Shown here in pieces: positions 24,139 to 35,520 of a stretch of 64,000 nt of DNA. Position numbers and translations under genes: made by a program. Origin of the DNA: Druceiella hillmani (taxonomy: Eukaryota > Arthropoda > Insecta > Lepidoptera > Hepialidae); the NCBI GenBank assembly GCA_039881145.1, contig JAYKKI010000077.1, positions 331,001-395,000 of the forward strand. The letters are read 5' to 3'. How positions within the stretch are numbered: position 1 is the first letter of the stretch; every line of letters begins with the position of its first letter. The notes under the pieces are model-generated. The model searched no databases. It saw only the letters and a program-made list of their open reading frames with translations, and was not told the DNA's origin.

Positions 24139-24489
24139 TTCTCGAGTACGGATTTTATTGGTAATTTAGCAAATTCAAAAATTTTTTTTATAAAATGAAG
24201 TATATTCCGGTGTTTATTAGAGACTAATTTAACACATATCATAGTTTTTATAAATATTAATCATTTTATTATTCAGTTTGTTCAATTAATTCCACTAATA
24301 AGGCTAAGTTTACCAAAATTTAAATAACCTTTAAAGTCAGCCGTAACGGCCACTGTTTAGCTACCTTCGCGTAAAGTGGAATAAAGCGCTGTTTTTAACG
24401 TACATAACTGTCAAAATAAAGATTATGATATAACGTGCGTATGTTAGCTTAAAGGTTAATAATTCCTTAATGTTTACGTTATTCATAAT
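24139..24489. other. Intergenic, nothing recognised
   Basis: Flank of the Harbinger gene; no terminal inverted repeat could be identified with confidence. Confidence 0.4.
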
Positions 24490-25360
24490 GTGACAGGATC
24501 AACCATGGGGCTGATTACTTATATAATATGCAAAAGAAACAACTAGTGCAATCATTCACGTACGTGATCCACCTTGATGTATTAAGTATCGTAGAAAACC
24601 CACTAAACTACGGCTACAAATTGACTAATTGGGACTTAAAATTAATTTCAAGACATTTTTACACACATTTTCCATAGAAATCTGATATTTTGTAACTATA
24701 GTTGATGCATTCAGCGAGTTTGCTCAGTCATTTTAAATACCCAACAACAAGAGCATACCACCAGAATAATTAAAATACCAGAAATAATTAAAGCACTGAT
24801 TAAATATTTTTCCACTTATGTACTACAAATTAAAGTCAGTTGTGATTCAGGCACAGAATTCATCAACGAATTAATAAAAGGTAAATATCTTATATATTAC
24901 GTAGCCCTATATAAAGTGGACATTCACAGCTCTCTCTATGACTATCATATTGTGTTTCACTCTAACCTGACAAAAACGTAAAGATTCTTTAAACATGACC
25001 ATTGAGACATGGAGGCAGGATCATTTAACATACGGGGTAATGACCTGCAATAACAGTGTACATAGTGTTGCCGGGTTTATATTTTTTGGGATTGTTCCAT
25101 ATGGATATAAGATATAAGAATTTTATTCAGCATAGATAAAGAAAAGATTCTTTTAGAAAAAAATGTTACAGGATCATCAACAACGTGTGAAAGTTGTGTA
25201 TTAGAAAGTATGTGAGAAATTGTCAGTGGATAAAGAAAAAGTTAGAAATAAAAGAGGAGGCGAAGAAATACCAGACTTGCAAATAACAAACAAAATTCAT
25301 AAAAAATCCATGCTGACTAGAAAAGGCGAAAAGGTAAACCATTGGTAATGAAAAGCTTTT
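24490..25360 (+). pseudogene. Retroelement integrase relic (Ty3/gypsy-like)
   Basis: Scattered frames read like an LTR-retrotransposon integrase in order: V-T-I-V-D-A-F-S-E-F-A-Q (first Asp block, from 24692), I-I-K-A-L-I-K-Y-F, C-D-S-G-T-E-F-I-N-E-L-I-K (second Asp block, from 24841), N-N-S-V-H-S-V-A-G-F (about 25050). A charged tail follows near 25200-25270 with repeated E-K and K-E-K. The catalytic Glu region is not readable and stops are frequent. No LTRs were seen. The gypsy RNase H scrap at 1.8 kb is on the other strand and far away, so the two are not shown to be parts of one element. Confidence 0.62.
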
Positions 25361-25600
25361 ATAACAAAACAAATTAAGGACAATAGAACTGATTATAGCA
25401 AACAGTGAATTACTATTAAAAATTTAAAGCGACTTTCGCAAGTTCTGTACCTTGCAATTTGAGATATTGGGGAAAAACTCAGGCATAGGTACTGCTACTA
25501 GAAAAGGGCCAAGTTCACATACAGAATGAGCTTCACATGCAAATGAGTCCAAAAGACCGAGACCTCTATGCTTTAGTTTAGGGCTTTTTTTAATTAGCTG

Positions 25601-25707
25601 GTTTACACCTCATCCTACCCAACACATTCAAGCATCTATGTGGGCCATCCGCACATCCCGTTTCAAACGGTTTGCACAGCGCATTTAGGCAGGACGGGTG
25701 TGTAAAG
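25601..25707. repeat. Imperfect hairpin element, about 107 bp
   Basis: GTTTACACCTCATCCTACCC at 25601-25620 faces GGCAGGACGGGTGTGTAAAG at 25688-25707. As reverse complements they share TTTACAC and TCCT(A/G)CC with a one-base offset. The interior is unusually GC-rich for this window and contains CCGTTT..AAACGG. Non-coding; perhaps a MITE remnant. Confidence 0.4.
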
Positions 25708-27459
25708 TGAGTAATAGCCAATTCGACCTACTTGTGATTGTTCACGTAAGTTCATTTTTTTTAAATACCAGTTGTAAATATTAATGTCTGTTTTCTGTAA
25801 TGATGTAACATATCTTCATCAATCCGAATATTTACAAATTCCAGAGTGACAATGAAACTGAGGCAGAAATTGTCTAAAAAATTGGAGGTAACATTGAATG
25901 TGATAAATTATATATGATAGAACTCAGATGGATAGAACTCAGACGATAGTGACGACATTGATCATTTTATAGATATGTCTTCTATGTCTGTACCTATATC
26001 TTCGTATATATCACGCAGAAGACCAGTTTTAAGTTATCATTAATAAATATTACTGTGGGGGCATTAAATGAGGAAAGACAATATGCCACAATAGAGTACT
26101 GTAGAGCCTTCAAGAAAATAAAAACACAGTCATAACATAATATTTCACCCTTAGGTACAAGTCAATGAGATTCAAAACGCCTTCGGAGCGCTGGAGTTTT
26201 ATGTTCCTCAATAGCTTGCTAGAACTGGCTGTAATATGCACCAATGTTTATGTTGCTATATTAAAAGAAGATTTCAAGAGAAAGAGAGAGACACTGTATA
26301 CCAACAAGTTTAGTGGAATAAAAGCTTTGCTCTAATTTACTGCACCGGTAGACCCCGACCACCTAACCCCACATTCCTCTACTCCCATATCAGGTATATA
26401 CGTAGTTACATTGTCAAAAAAAGTTTCCGGTTTTTTTTTGGATATCTAAAATTTGAAGATTGATATACTCAAGAGAAGAAAGGGTAAAATAGCAGACTGG
26501 AACCAAATGGAGAATTTTTAAGGAACTGGAGCGATTTAGGTAGATAATTCCATTTCAACAGTACTGTATAAACCAAACAATTCTGTAGTAACCAAACAAT
26601 TATGTGGTTTATGGAATAAAAATATTGAAATTCAAGATTAAAATAAAAATAAAAAGTTTCTCAACAACTGACAAAATTATACCTCTGGAAGTATTTAAAA
26701 TTTTAAGGGAACTTTATGGAAAAATGCTTTTAATGTTTGTCATATTTGAAGCTTTTTTCAGAATAATAATTATCAATTACTAACATTAAACGATAATGTT
26801 TTCTAGTACCTAAGGAAATTATAGAAAAATAGCTAATTTATTTGCTTAGTTTAAAATAATACTTAAAATGAAGACTAAATAATTACTTTATGACAATTGT
26901 TTTCTAGTTAATACTTTGGTGAAATATAACTAATGTATTTAACACATTCCTTTGTTATCATTAAATAATTAATGAGTAAAGTGTACAAAATTATTTATAC
27001 GAGAATATTTTTGGTCAGTAGTTAAAATGGAAAAAAATATATATGTTGTAGGGGTCAAATTTAAATAAAAACATTTGTCTTCGTTCCTCAGAGTTCTAAA
27101 ATAACAAAAATTATAAGGATCCGTTTGATTTTCAAAAAACCTGGAATGACTGGTCACACTAATGCTTTACTTCCGGGAATTTCTTAAAATTCAAGCGTCC
27201 ACTGACGAGTGCCTAATTCATTGTTGATCTTGAATTATCTCACATATGGTAACGGAAAATTTGTTTTAATTAATTAATCTAATATTTCAACATTAGAATT
27301 CTCTATTTTTACTGTATAAAATAAGTATATTTTAATTTGTGATTAAACTATAGGCGAAACCAAAAAATCAATATATAGGAAATTCTGAGAAAGCCTTTGA
27401 GATGATAGACTCTTAGACTACTAAATTTGAAGAAAATAGGTAGTGTTCAGGGAAGAAAT
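25708..27459. other. Intergenic, possible transposase scraps
   Basis: Nothing firmly assignable. Around 25850-26330 the plus strand has an acidic stretch and then R-W-S-F-M-F-L-N-S-L-L-E-L-A, faintly like the C-terminal half of a piggyBac transposase. There are no TTAA ends or catalytic motifs to support it. 26340-27459 shows nothing. Confidence 0.3.
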
Positions 27460-27469
27460 ATTATCCTGA

Positions 27470-28560
27470 ACAGCCATTCAATTTTGATCCAATAAAGGCG
27501 AGGATCTTGAAAATGTAAAAGAGACTGTAAAGAGTCTATGTCGGATGAAGAAATAAAAAAAGTGGTAGCGAATTTTGCTCTACAACAATACTTGCAGAAA
27601 TTAATTGAATAAGGCTTTTTGGAAGTGGCCTCAGTGGTATTGGCAAAAGTTACATAATACACATCATCGAACTTTGAGTTAGCAAGACATAAAATTAAAA
27701 CGTAACTATTGCTGCTCTCACAGGCTTGGTGGAATTTATATAAATGGCTCAACTATTCACAGACAGCAAAAGTTACCAGTGTAAATTACTACCACCTGAA
27801 AAAGTTTTACAGTTCGTAAAATTTGACTTTTCTAAAGTTACACTATTAATAATTGATGAAATACCCATCATATCTAATATAATGTTAACATATATTCATT
27901 TTTATATTAGGGAGAAGTATGTTAGTACCAAGAAAGTCAACGGCTGGTTTGGGAGAAAAAGTATTTTAGTATTTGTATTTGATTTATTACAGCTAACCAT
28001 ATCCTCCCATTTGAAGATATTTCTGCTTCAGACACAAACAAAATGGTCAGGATCATTAAGTGCTTCTAGTCCCTGGAAAGAATTGCTTATGTCGAACTTG
28101 CTGTGACAGAAAGGAAGACTTCATTTGTAGATATATTATATCGTGAAAGATTTGGAACTGTTAGTTTTAATAATTGCACATTATTAAACGATAAATTAAT
28201 TTACTTCAATGTTGATAAAAATAAAAATAGAATAAGGGAAATTACATATATTTTATATTTTAACTTGAAAATACAATGTTCTTATTTCCTTCTAAAAATT
28301 TAGCAAATATTAATGAAATGATATTTAACAGTGTAGAATATTTTGAAATAGAAAAAAATGCAATAGACAAAATATACTACCTAAAATGTAATAAGAAAAA
28401 AACACGGGCGGTTAAAATATGTAAGAAGATGCAGTCAGTGGCCGCTGACATATGTAGGAAAATATAAATAAAAATTTAAAGTTTATAACGCTGAGGAGAA
28501 ATATCATTGATCTAATCAATACGTCATTTACAGTGCTGTTGACAACGAAATAAAGTAACA
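27470..28560 (+). pseudogene. Pif1-like helicase relic, copy A
   Basis: Reads as a Pif1-family helicase across shifted frames. R-L-F-G-S-G-L-S-G-I-G-K-S (Walker A, about 27610-27648) is followed by A-A-L-T-G-L, then N-G-S-T-I-H-R-Q-Q-K-L-P-V. Next comes S-K-V-T-L-L-I-I-D-E-I-P-I-I-S (Walker B, about 27830-27875), F-G-R-K-S-I-L-V-F-V-F-D-L-L-Q-L and P-S-K-N-L-A-N-I-N-E-M (28285-28320). L-R-R-N-I-I-D-L-I-N lies near 28490. The Walker A Lys is kept but G-G-T-G-K has become S-G-I-G-K. The motif with I-H-K-x-Q-G seen in copy B is not found here. It differs from the Helitron helicase at 20 kb, so it belongs to a different source element. Non-functional. Confidence 0.75.
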
Positions 28561-29829
28561 GATATATTCTTGACAATATAAAAGCTTAAGAAACAGCTAT
28601 AACAATAAACTTAGGTCATCTAGATAATGAACAGGGACAAACAAATTACATTAAAAACATTTTTATCACTATAGAAAGAGGACTTTAAAATTTTCATTTT
28701 ATAATTTACCACATTCTAAGTGTGGCGTGTGGAGAAATGCTTTTGAACACAGCGTACCTTTGGATTACAGCAATATTGTTAGATCAACACTTCATTATTC
28801 CTCAAAAGGAACCAGTTTCCAACCAGCTAAAGAGGCTTTTCAACAGTAAAATTTATGGTCGGATTCGCATTTTTGTATAGAATATCAAATCTATATGAGG
28901 ATAAAAATGTCTAAAAAGCTCCTATACCCTGCATTTGTGGTTAATCGAAAAACTTGCTGCTAAAACACACCTAAGGAATTTTTTATGGAATTTAATTGTT
29001 GTTCCAATTTTTATGTGATCAAATATAAAAATCAGTTACTAAACACATAGTTACTTTTAAATATATTCCAAATCTAAAAGATCCTCAATCATTTTAGACA
29101 ATATGTGCGACTAATGACATTGGATCATGATAGGTTCTTTTCATCATTTTTTTACAGAATTAAATAAATGTGCTTCTGAACACTATAAATTAAACTATTT
29201 GTTAGGGATATAAAACACTGCAAGATGTTTTCATGCTGAACTTTAATTAGCTCAAAATGACAATAGTAAATGATCAGCATCTTTCCCCATTAATAACCGC
29301 ACACAATCTTAATTTTCCGTAGATCTAATATTTTTGCAATTTACCATATTCCGTATTTCATATGTGTGGGTATGTGTATTTTCTAAAGATAGTAGGGTGA
29401 TGCAATGTGTAAAGTTTTGTTGCCAGAAATTATGAAGAAAAAATAGGCATGTGCACAACATGTTTTAAAATTTTAAAATTTTCCTTGTCCAATTTTTTAC
29501 AATATTAATATTTCTTTTTACATTTTGATTGTTGTTTTTAACACTTGATAAAATTTATTTACCATATATTTTTAGAAATGGTCTAAGCTTGTGAGAATGT
29601 TTACATTAGCTAACCAGTACTATGAGCTTAGCTTCCCGTGCTGAGAACAAAAGGATTCTCTTTATTATTATGGGTGGTTAATTATCGAAATACAGTTTTT
29701 GTTGCCGTACATTAATTCCATAAATTTATTTTTTGGGTTTGTTACTGTCTCCGTTCCAGGAATTCCTTAATATTCTTTATAATTGTCAACGTTTAGATTG
29801 GATTTGTGGATTATAGTTTTTTCCTGTGA

Positions 29830-30110
29830 TGTAATGTATGCGTGTTTAGTACTTTTTGTTGTTGTATGGAAACTCATTATAATAATTTGACTTGATCTCT
29901 GGCCATCGACTTAAGGAAATATCTTTTCATTTCGACCTTCAACCTATTTACTGGATGTTCAGTGAGAATTCTTAAGTAAAGACTGGTACAACTGATTTCA
30001 TGATGCAATTTTGATGGACGAAAAGTCAACACATTTACAGATCATAAACAAAGATCTCATTTTTTGGCTGTAGCTTTTGTTCAAGAGAATTTCTTCTCAA
30101 GAACCTCATT
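29830..30110 (-). other. Conserved duplicated block, unidentified
   Basis: Matches 49430-49629, where a minus-strand frame is open (74 codons, with I-H-L-Y-L-R-M-A-T-S-I). Here the same frame is broken by stops; CTTAAGTAAAGA corresponds to CTTAAGTAGAGA in the other copy. It may be a decayed exon. I cannot name the family. Confidence 0.35.
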
Positions 30111-30231
30111 AAAAATTGCACTTGTGCAGAAAAGTAAGATGATATGCTAAACATAGTAATATTTTAAGTTTTATAATCAAATGATATACATATTTATATG
30201 TATATTGAATGATATACATATTTAGGTGTAT

Positions 30232-30348
30232 TTTTGCTAATAGCCCACCACATGACGATGTTGTAATACAACGAAACCTAGTTCGTGGTAAAGAACTTAA
30301 AGAAAATAGAAGTAATGCTACATCACGTAGATTCATTTAATTCTGTAC
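30232..30348. repeat. Fold-back MITE, copy 2 (right half only)
   Basis: From TTTTTGCTAATAGCCCACC to ATTCATTTAATTCTGTACA this matches the right arm of the palindromes at 2096-2311 and 38245-38434, including GATGTTGTAATACAACGAAA and TACATCACGTAG. The left arm is absent, so it cannot fold back. It lies inside segmental-duplication copy A and has no counterpart in copy B, so it arrived or survived only in A. Confidence 0.8.
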
Positions 30349-31301
30349 ATGCATATTCATATTACGGCAGCATTTCGGGAAATGTCAAAATCTAGCGTAT
30401 GATTTAACAACAGGTGAGAATTTTAAGATAACATATAAACACTGGGACATAATATAATTACAACGGATGCATTGTAATTATAATGCGAATAATTATTATA
30501 CATAAATATATTCAACAATAAATTAAAAGCATGGATACTTATATGTTGTTGCTTCAGTGATTTATTACACAACTCATAACCAATACAAGTCAATTGATCA
30601 TGGCTATAATGACTAAATGTCTATAATAAATAGTCACACTTATTACAAATCCTCAATCATTTATGCAAAGCAGTTAGCTAGCACTCACTTATAAAGTAAT
30701 TTCAAAGTACAAGTTAAATACAAATATGTCATCTCAGATTACAAAATTTAAACTATGCTTATTCAAGAGTACCGCATTATATACTTATTTCGAGAGTATC
30801 GCCTTGTACCTGGGAAATGAATTTTGTAATATTTCTATAATAATCAGTAATCGTTATGCCGTGATTCTTTTAAAAACTGATCGAACTCAGGAAATTTAAC
30901 AGACCTCTAGAAAAAATATCTGTAATATCAAATGATGATGGATAATTGGACGAGTATCTTTATGATGTTCAAATATTTATAGATTTACGAAGAAGTTTTT
31001 GAATATACACATTATGGCTAGGACAAAAATTATTGCACACAGCAGCAGTTGTGACAATACACTTTATTATTGTTCATTAAAATTACTGATAGGCTTAGTA
31101 TTTTTATTTATAAATTATATTCTATTATAGACGTAAAATACAAGGAAGACGACCAATAATAATGAGAAATAGTGGCAAATATGATATTTGATACTTTTAC
31201 ACACATGTCATATTTGTATAACTCTATAACAATTTTTCCTAACAATATAATTGGTGTGACTCTAGTTGACCCTCTTTATTAAAAAAAAGACAGAACGTAC
31301 A

Positions 31302-31350
31302 TATTCACTCACTAACATGAGTTCACATGCACTGACAGTATGAGTGAATA
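31302..31350. repeat. Short inverted repeat
   Basis: TATTCACTCA at 31302-31311 and TGAGTGAATA at 31341-31350 are exact reverse complements around a 29-nt loop; flanking ACAT/ATGT extends the pairing imperfectly. Confidence 0.5.
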
Positions 31351-31619
31351 CATGTTATTGGTGACAGCATATATTTTGTTGGTAGTGTTTGTGTCATGAC
31401 TTGTGCAGTAAACTAGTGGAAAACTGGCCACCAGGATTCACCAACAAAAGTCGTCAGTTGTTTTACCCCCAACTCACCACTTACAAAGTCAGTCCTATGT
31501 GTCACACCTTAATGTGTTTAATCAATTAATTTATGAATTATCAGCATACCTTATCTTTTTACATTAAAATTGCTTAAAGGATTGTAAATATTTTTATTAG
31601 TTTGCTTGTAACAGGCCAG

Positions 31620-31679
31620 AGAAGAACTGTTTTAATTCAATGAATATTTAGATATTCATTGAATTAAAACAGTTCTTCT
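31620..31679. repeat. Perfect 28-bp stem, 4-nt loop hairpin
   Basis: The arm 31620-31647 (beginning AGAAGAACTGTTTTAATTCA) and the arm 31652-31679 are exact reverse complements over all 28 positions, separated by TTAG. The flanks do not pair. The stem has no mismatch in a neighbourhood that is otherwise highly diverged from its duplicate, so it formed recently or is under constraint. Size is within the range of a miRNA-type hairpin, but a snap-back replication event would leave the same trace. Confidence 0.85.
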
Positions 31680-33048
31680 ATATACCTCAAATCTACCCAT
31701 ATATTTACAGAAATAAATTTTAAACTATTTGTAAATTTGAATCGTTCCCATTCAAATTGTTAGAATCGTAGTGAGATTAGTATGAAAATTCAAAGAAAGT
31801 TAGCTATTAAAAATCTCTTGCGTGACCAAATATGACTCAGATGTAGCCACCAGCTAAGAGATTTTCTAAGAAATAGAAAAACTCTCGTCAATTTTACATG
31901 GCGAAAATCAGAGAAGGAAGCAATTTCAACAAGGTTTACATATTTCTCCTTGGACGTTCCGACTTTATTGGACATCTATTTTGAAAATACTCTCCAATGA
32001 TTATATTACTAGCAGTATATTGTATGCGTACATTAAATATAGGTTGCTGTTGAGACAATATATTTAGATTCTAATTTTATTACTTTAATAAACATTTTTT
32101 CCTATTTTCTCACATTGTTAATCCCAATGATTTAAAGGATTATCAGGTAGCACAAAAAGGTCTTTTACAGAAAATAAGTCAGGATATTGCTGTACTTCAA
32201 CCTGCATACATACGCGGCATGTATGCTGACAAGTTTGTATTTCCCATTTACATAAAATGGTTTGCAAAATCGTTTTTTGGAAAATATATTTCCAATTTTT
32301 TCAACGTTTTGATAAACAAATTTTGAAGTTACACTTAAGGTGCATTCTGAAGAAATGATTACAGAAAATTTTACAATACACACTCACGATACAAAGAAAA
32401 TCGACAGGATGATGGTCACTAAACATGCATGTAGTGACTGATACTATATTCATGACAGTTATTATTATGTGTAGGTATTTGTAAATACACAACACGGGTT
32501 TTATATTCATATAAATCTAAGTTATATCTGTGTTTTTAAATAATATTGCTTAATAATTGAAATTTGTTACTGGTCCATATAATGAAAAACATTATTTTCT
32601 GTGAATTGTCATGATGGAAATAGTGCTCATAAGATTTTTAAAATCTATGTTAAGTGTATTTCTCCAAGTGAGTTAAGTTTTGGTATGAATTTATTTTCAT
32701 TATAAATTACAAATTTTTAAAAATTTAATTTAATTACGTAACAGACCTTTTATTATATTACTTGCACTATTTATTTGTGTACTAAATTGAGTTATTTTTG
32801 TATTTTGCCAAACATGTACAGCTTCTAATATGTGTACATAAGTGCTCACACAATTTTATTTAAAAGATATTTAAATTTTAGTAGGATTTTTACTCGATAT
32901 AAGCCAATATGCATTTGACAGAACATTCTTTGAAGAAAAACATTATTTATAAAAAATCTCAAACGTGATGGTGTACACTTACCGTTATAAAATAATTAGC
33001 AAAATCTTGAAAATAGTCAAATTTGACAAGGAATCTATAATTTTCAAA

Positions 33049-33230
33049 TTAAAATAGATCATCGACATTAAGAAATTGGATTAAAACAACAGCGTAACTT
33101 GTGAGTAAGCCTAGAAAGCCGAGCAGCAACGAAGCTCGCATGTTGAATGAGTGGAAAACCGTAAAATTATCCACTTCGCCAGCTTCTATCATATTCTTAA
33201 TAAGCTTCACATGATGTCGAACAATGGATG
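33049..33230 (-). CDS. Gustatory receptor, last exon (intact)
   Basis: On the minus strand a CTTTTTTCAG acceptor (CAG at 33231-33233) opens a 182-nt exon that starts with the last two bases of a split codon and ends TAA at 33049. It encodes S-I-V-R-H-H-V-K-L-I-K-N-M, then F-T-V-F-H-S-F-N-M-R-A, then L-L-G-F-L-G-L-L-T-S-Y-A-V-V-L-I-Q-F and a short tail. T-(S/Y)-Y-x5-Q-F is the signature of the seventh transmembrane helix of insect Grs. The intron phase (1) and the amino acids continue naturally from the exon ending at 40247, so it may be the terminal exon of that gene across a 7-kb intron. It could also belong to a separate, otherwise lost gene. A decayed duplicate is at 50220-50395. Confidence 0.82.
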
Positions 33231-34479
33231 CTGAAAAAAGATAATGATATATACTTATAGCGAGATATTGTAATGAATTTAAGAAACAGCTAACAGAGTT
33301 TCATTTAGGAAATAACTTTTGCCAGAGTGGAAAGTAGGAGAAATTTAGAAGAAGTAAAAATTTAAATATTCAATATGTTCTGGGGATGGTAACTAACTTT
33401 ATTAAGGATCAGTAGGGATATTCGTCGTATATAAACATGTATGTGTACCTATATGAAGTGCATATATGAACATGTATATGAATTTATTAACAAATTATAT
33501 GCTTATACGGTAATATTGCATTGCCTATAGCAATATACCATTTCCTTTCTAACATCTAGTGATTGATAACTGCTGTGATGGGCCAGCTGAAGTCAGATAA
33601 GCCTAATCAATACATAGTATAAACATTGCACGCCACATCTGTCTTTTGCTCTGTGCCTTCTACTCTCAGGAGCTATTGAATAGAAGTAGATTTCAATTCA
33701 ATTTTCACCTGTAGATAGACTGATTCCTGAGAATTATTTAGATATGTAATTTATGAACATGTTATGTAAATTAGCCAACAGTTGATAATTGTTCTCTATA
33801 AAAATTACTATTGTTACAGGGAGCTTCACTTGGTTTGCACTGGCAAGCTATCAATGATATATGAAAATAATACATGATAAAATTGTTTGCCTTAAGTAGT
33901 TATAAAAAATAATCGATCACAACATTTACGCGCAGGCCATAATTACTAAATTTACAGTTCATCAAAACAATAAAAATCACTATGGCACTTCCATTGCATT
34001 TTTGAGCAATTAAATGTGAGTCGTCATCCATTTAAATATTTGTGTCATTTTTGGTAATACAAAGAAGATAAATAATGTTTTTCATGCAAATTCATTTGGA
34101 CCAACTGCTGAGAAGATATGAGAATATCTTCAATTACACGCAGAAGAAATACCTATCATTAAATATTACAACACAAAGTCCTCTATTGCATTTAAGTGTC
34201 TGTGTGGTAATTCCAGTTTACTTCTGAGGAAGGTTTTGTTGTATGACTTACAAATGTTTTATGTATATTACACTAACCATGACAATGAAATCACGAAAAA
34301 ATCAGCAACAAGGAGGTTTCTAGGTATGCTCTGTATAAATGGTTCAATACAATGAATGACAAATCTGTTCATCTCAAATAGTCACACAGAAAATTATCCT
34401 ACACTGTCTGTAAACAGGTTGCGATGATAAGTTTCCATTAATGGGAGTTCCTTAGGAATTGTAAATACTTTCTACTGAA

Positions 34480-35520
34480 GATGGAAATTAGTGTTTTTTC
34501 GAACAGATTTTACTATCCTAGCCTCAATACCAAAACTTGATCTGTCATCTTCGGAAGTACAAAATAAGTCAGTTCAGCCTGGTTTATGGAATGCGGTTTT
34601 TTTGTCAGAATGATAGGGCAGATGAAAGTCTTTTTTTAGTTAGATTTGTTTTAAAGGTTATGAATTGGTATGCAGTTTAAAGTCACATGCAGATTGTACT
34701 GGAACTAAAAGTTCACTATCGGTGAGGAAGTGGTCTTTGTGCACCGTGGCAATGATGCAGGCGGCAAAGCTGGGCCATATTTTCTGTATTACCTCAGACA
34801 AACGAGTGAGATGAGGATTCACTTGAAATGGTATCGCATGTGTAGCAGTCAGCCATGGCCGCTGTTGCATTTCTTTTTCTCAGAGATTTGCAAAAAGATG
34901 ATAAAAAAAATCTAGACGTTATTGGATTGGAAAATATATAAAAAAGGTTTGAATGTAGGAATCGGCAGTAGAAATAATTAGTTGACGACGGAGTTAAAAA
35001 CAATTTTAGGCAGATGGATGTAGATCAATTTGAGATACTATGTTCACTATTGGACAACAATACAGGAAAGAATGATATAAGTTACTGTAAAGTCGTAACT
35101 GTGAAAGAAAGATTATCAATATCGTTAAGGGTTTTAAATTGGCCCCAATGCTTACTAAGCAGTCATTGAACTTTTAAAGGATTATTTAAAAAGAAGTAAA
35201 TTACATAGCCATAGTATAGATAAAAGCCGACACCACACAACTCAACTGCAGCACCTGTGCACTTGCCTTGAGCGAGGTGCATCCATACTGAGTGAGCTTT
35301 TATCTCGCGAGACTGCTGCATTAGGCAGCTGGTCGAAGCGGATTTGAATATTTAGAGACGATTTTGCAGCAGGACAGTAAATTCTTACAAAAACTGCTGA
35401 ATGCTTCAAATATCACCGTAAATGGCGTTTTATATCTGTATTCCAATATCACACCACCTTTATTCACAAGGTATAGATATTTCATTTGAATAAGTTATTA
35501 TTTTAAAGAGTTTGCACAAT
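34480..35520. other. Duplicated, partly conserved, unidentified
   Basis: Best-conserved stretch of the segmental duplication after the Gr exon. On the minus strand both copies share K-D-(H/Q)-F-(L/F)-T-(D/N)-x-E-L and S-A-C (34690-34745 with 51420-51480), and H-S-(I/V)-N-Q-A-(A/E) (34577 with 51326). Stops occur in both. It could be part of an old Gr intron or another decayed gene; I cannot name it. Confidence 0.3.

Larger units (their letters stand above)
27460..35520. repeat. Segmental duplication, copy A
   Basis: Many colinear blocks match 46870-52385 in the same orientation, well diverged. Examples: the helicase Walker A region (27620 with 46975), GTGGAGAAATGCTTTTGAAC (28730) with ATGGAGAAGTGCTTTTGAAC (48309), the Gr last exon (33070 with 50215), and TGATAAAATTG (33875 with 50715). 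Further blocks are the CAGCCTGGTTTA block (34577 with 51326), the CACATGCAGAT block (34683 with 51418), and AAATGCTTCAAATAT-like (35400 with 52217). Copy A is about 2.3 kb longer between 30.1 and 33.0 kb, where a MITE and a perfect hairpin sit. Confidence 0.75.

Noticed and set aside
25850..26340. Second piggyBac transposase remnant
   Set aside because: Only a faint R-W-x-x-x-F..L block and an acidic stretch; no catalytic Asp, no TTAA-bounded ends, frames broken throughout.
35220..35345. tRNA-like GC-richer stretch with GGTCGAAGCGGATT resembling a B box
   Set aside because: No A box, no cloverleaf could be drawn and no anticodon arm; treated as unassigned sequence.
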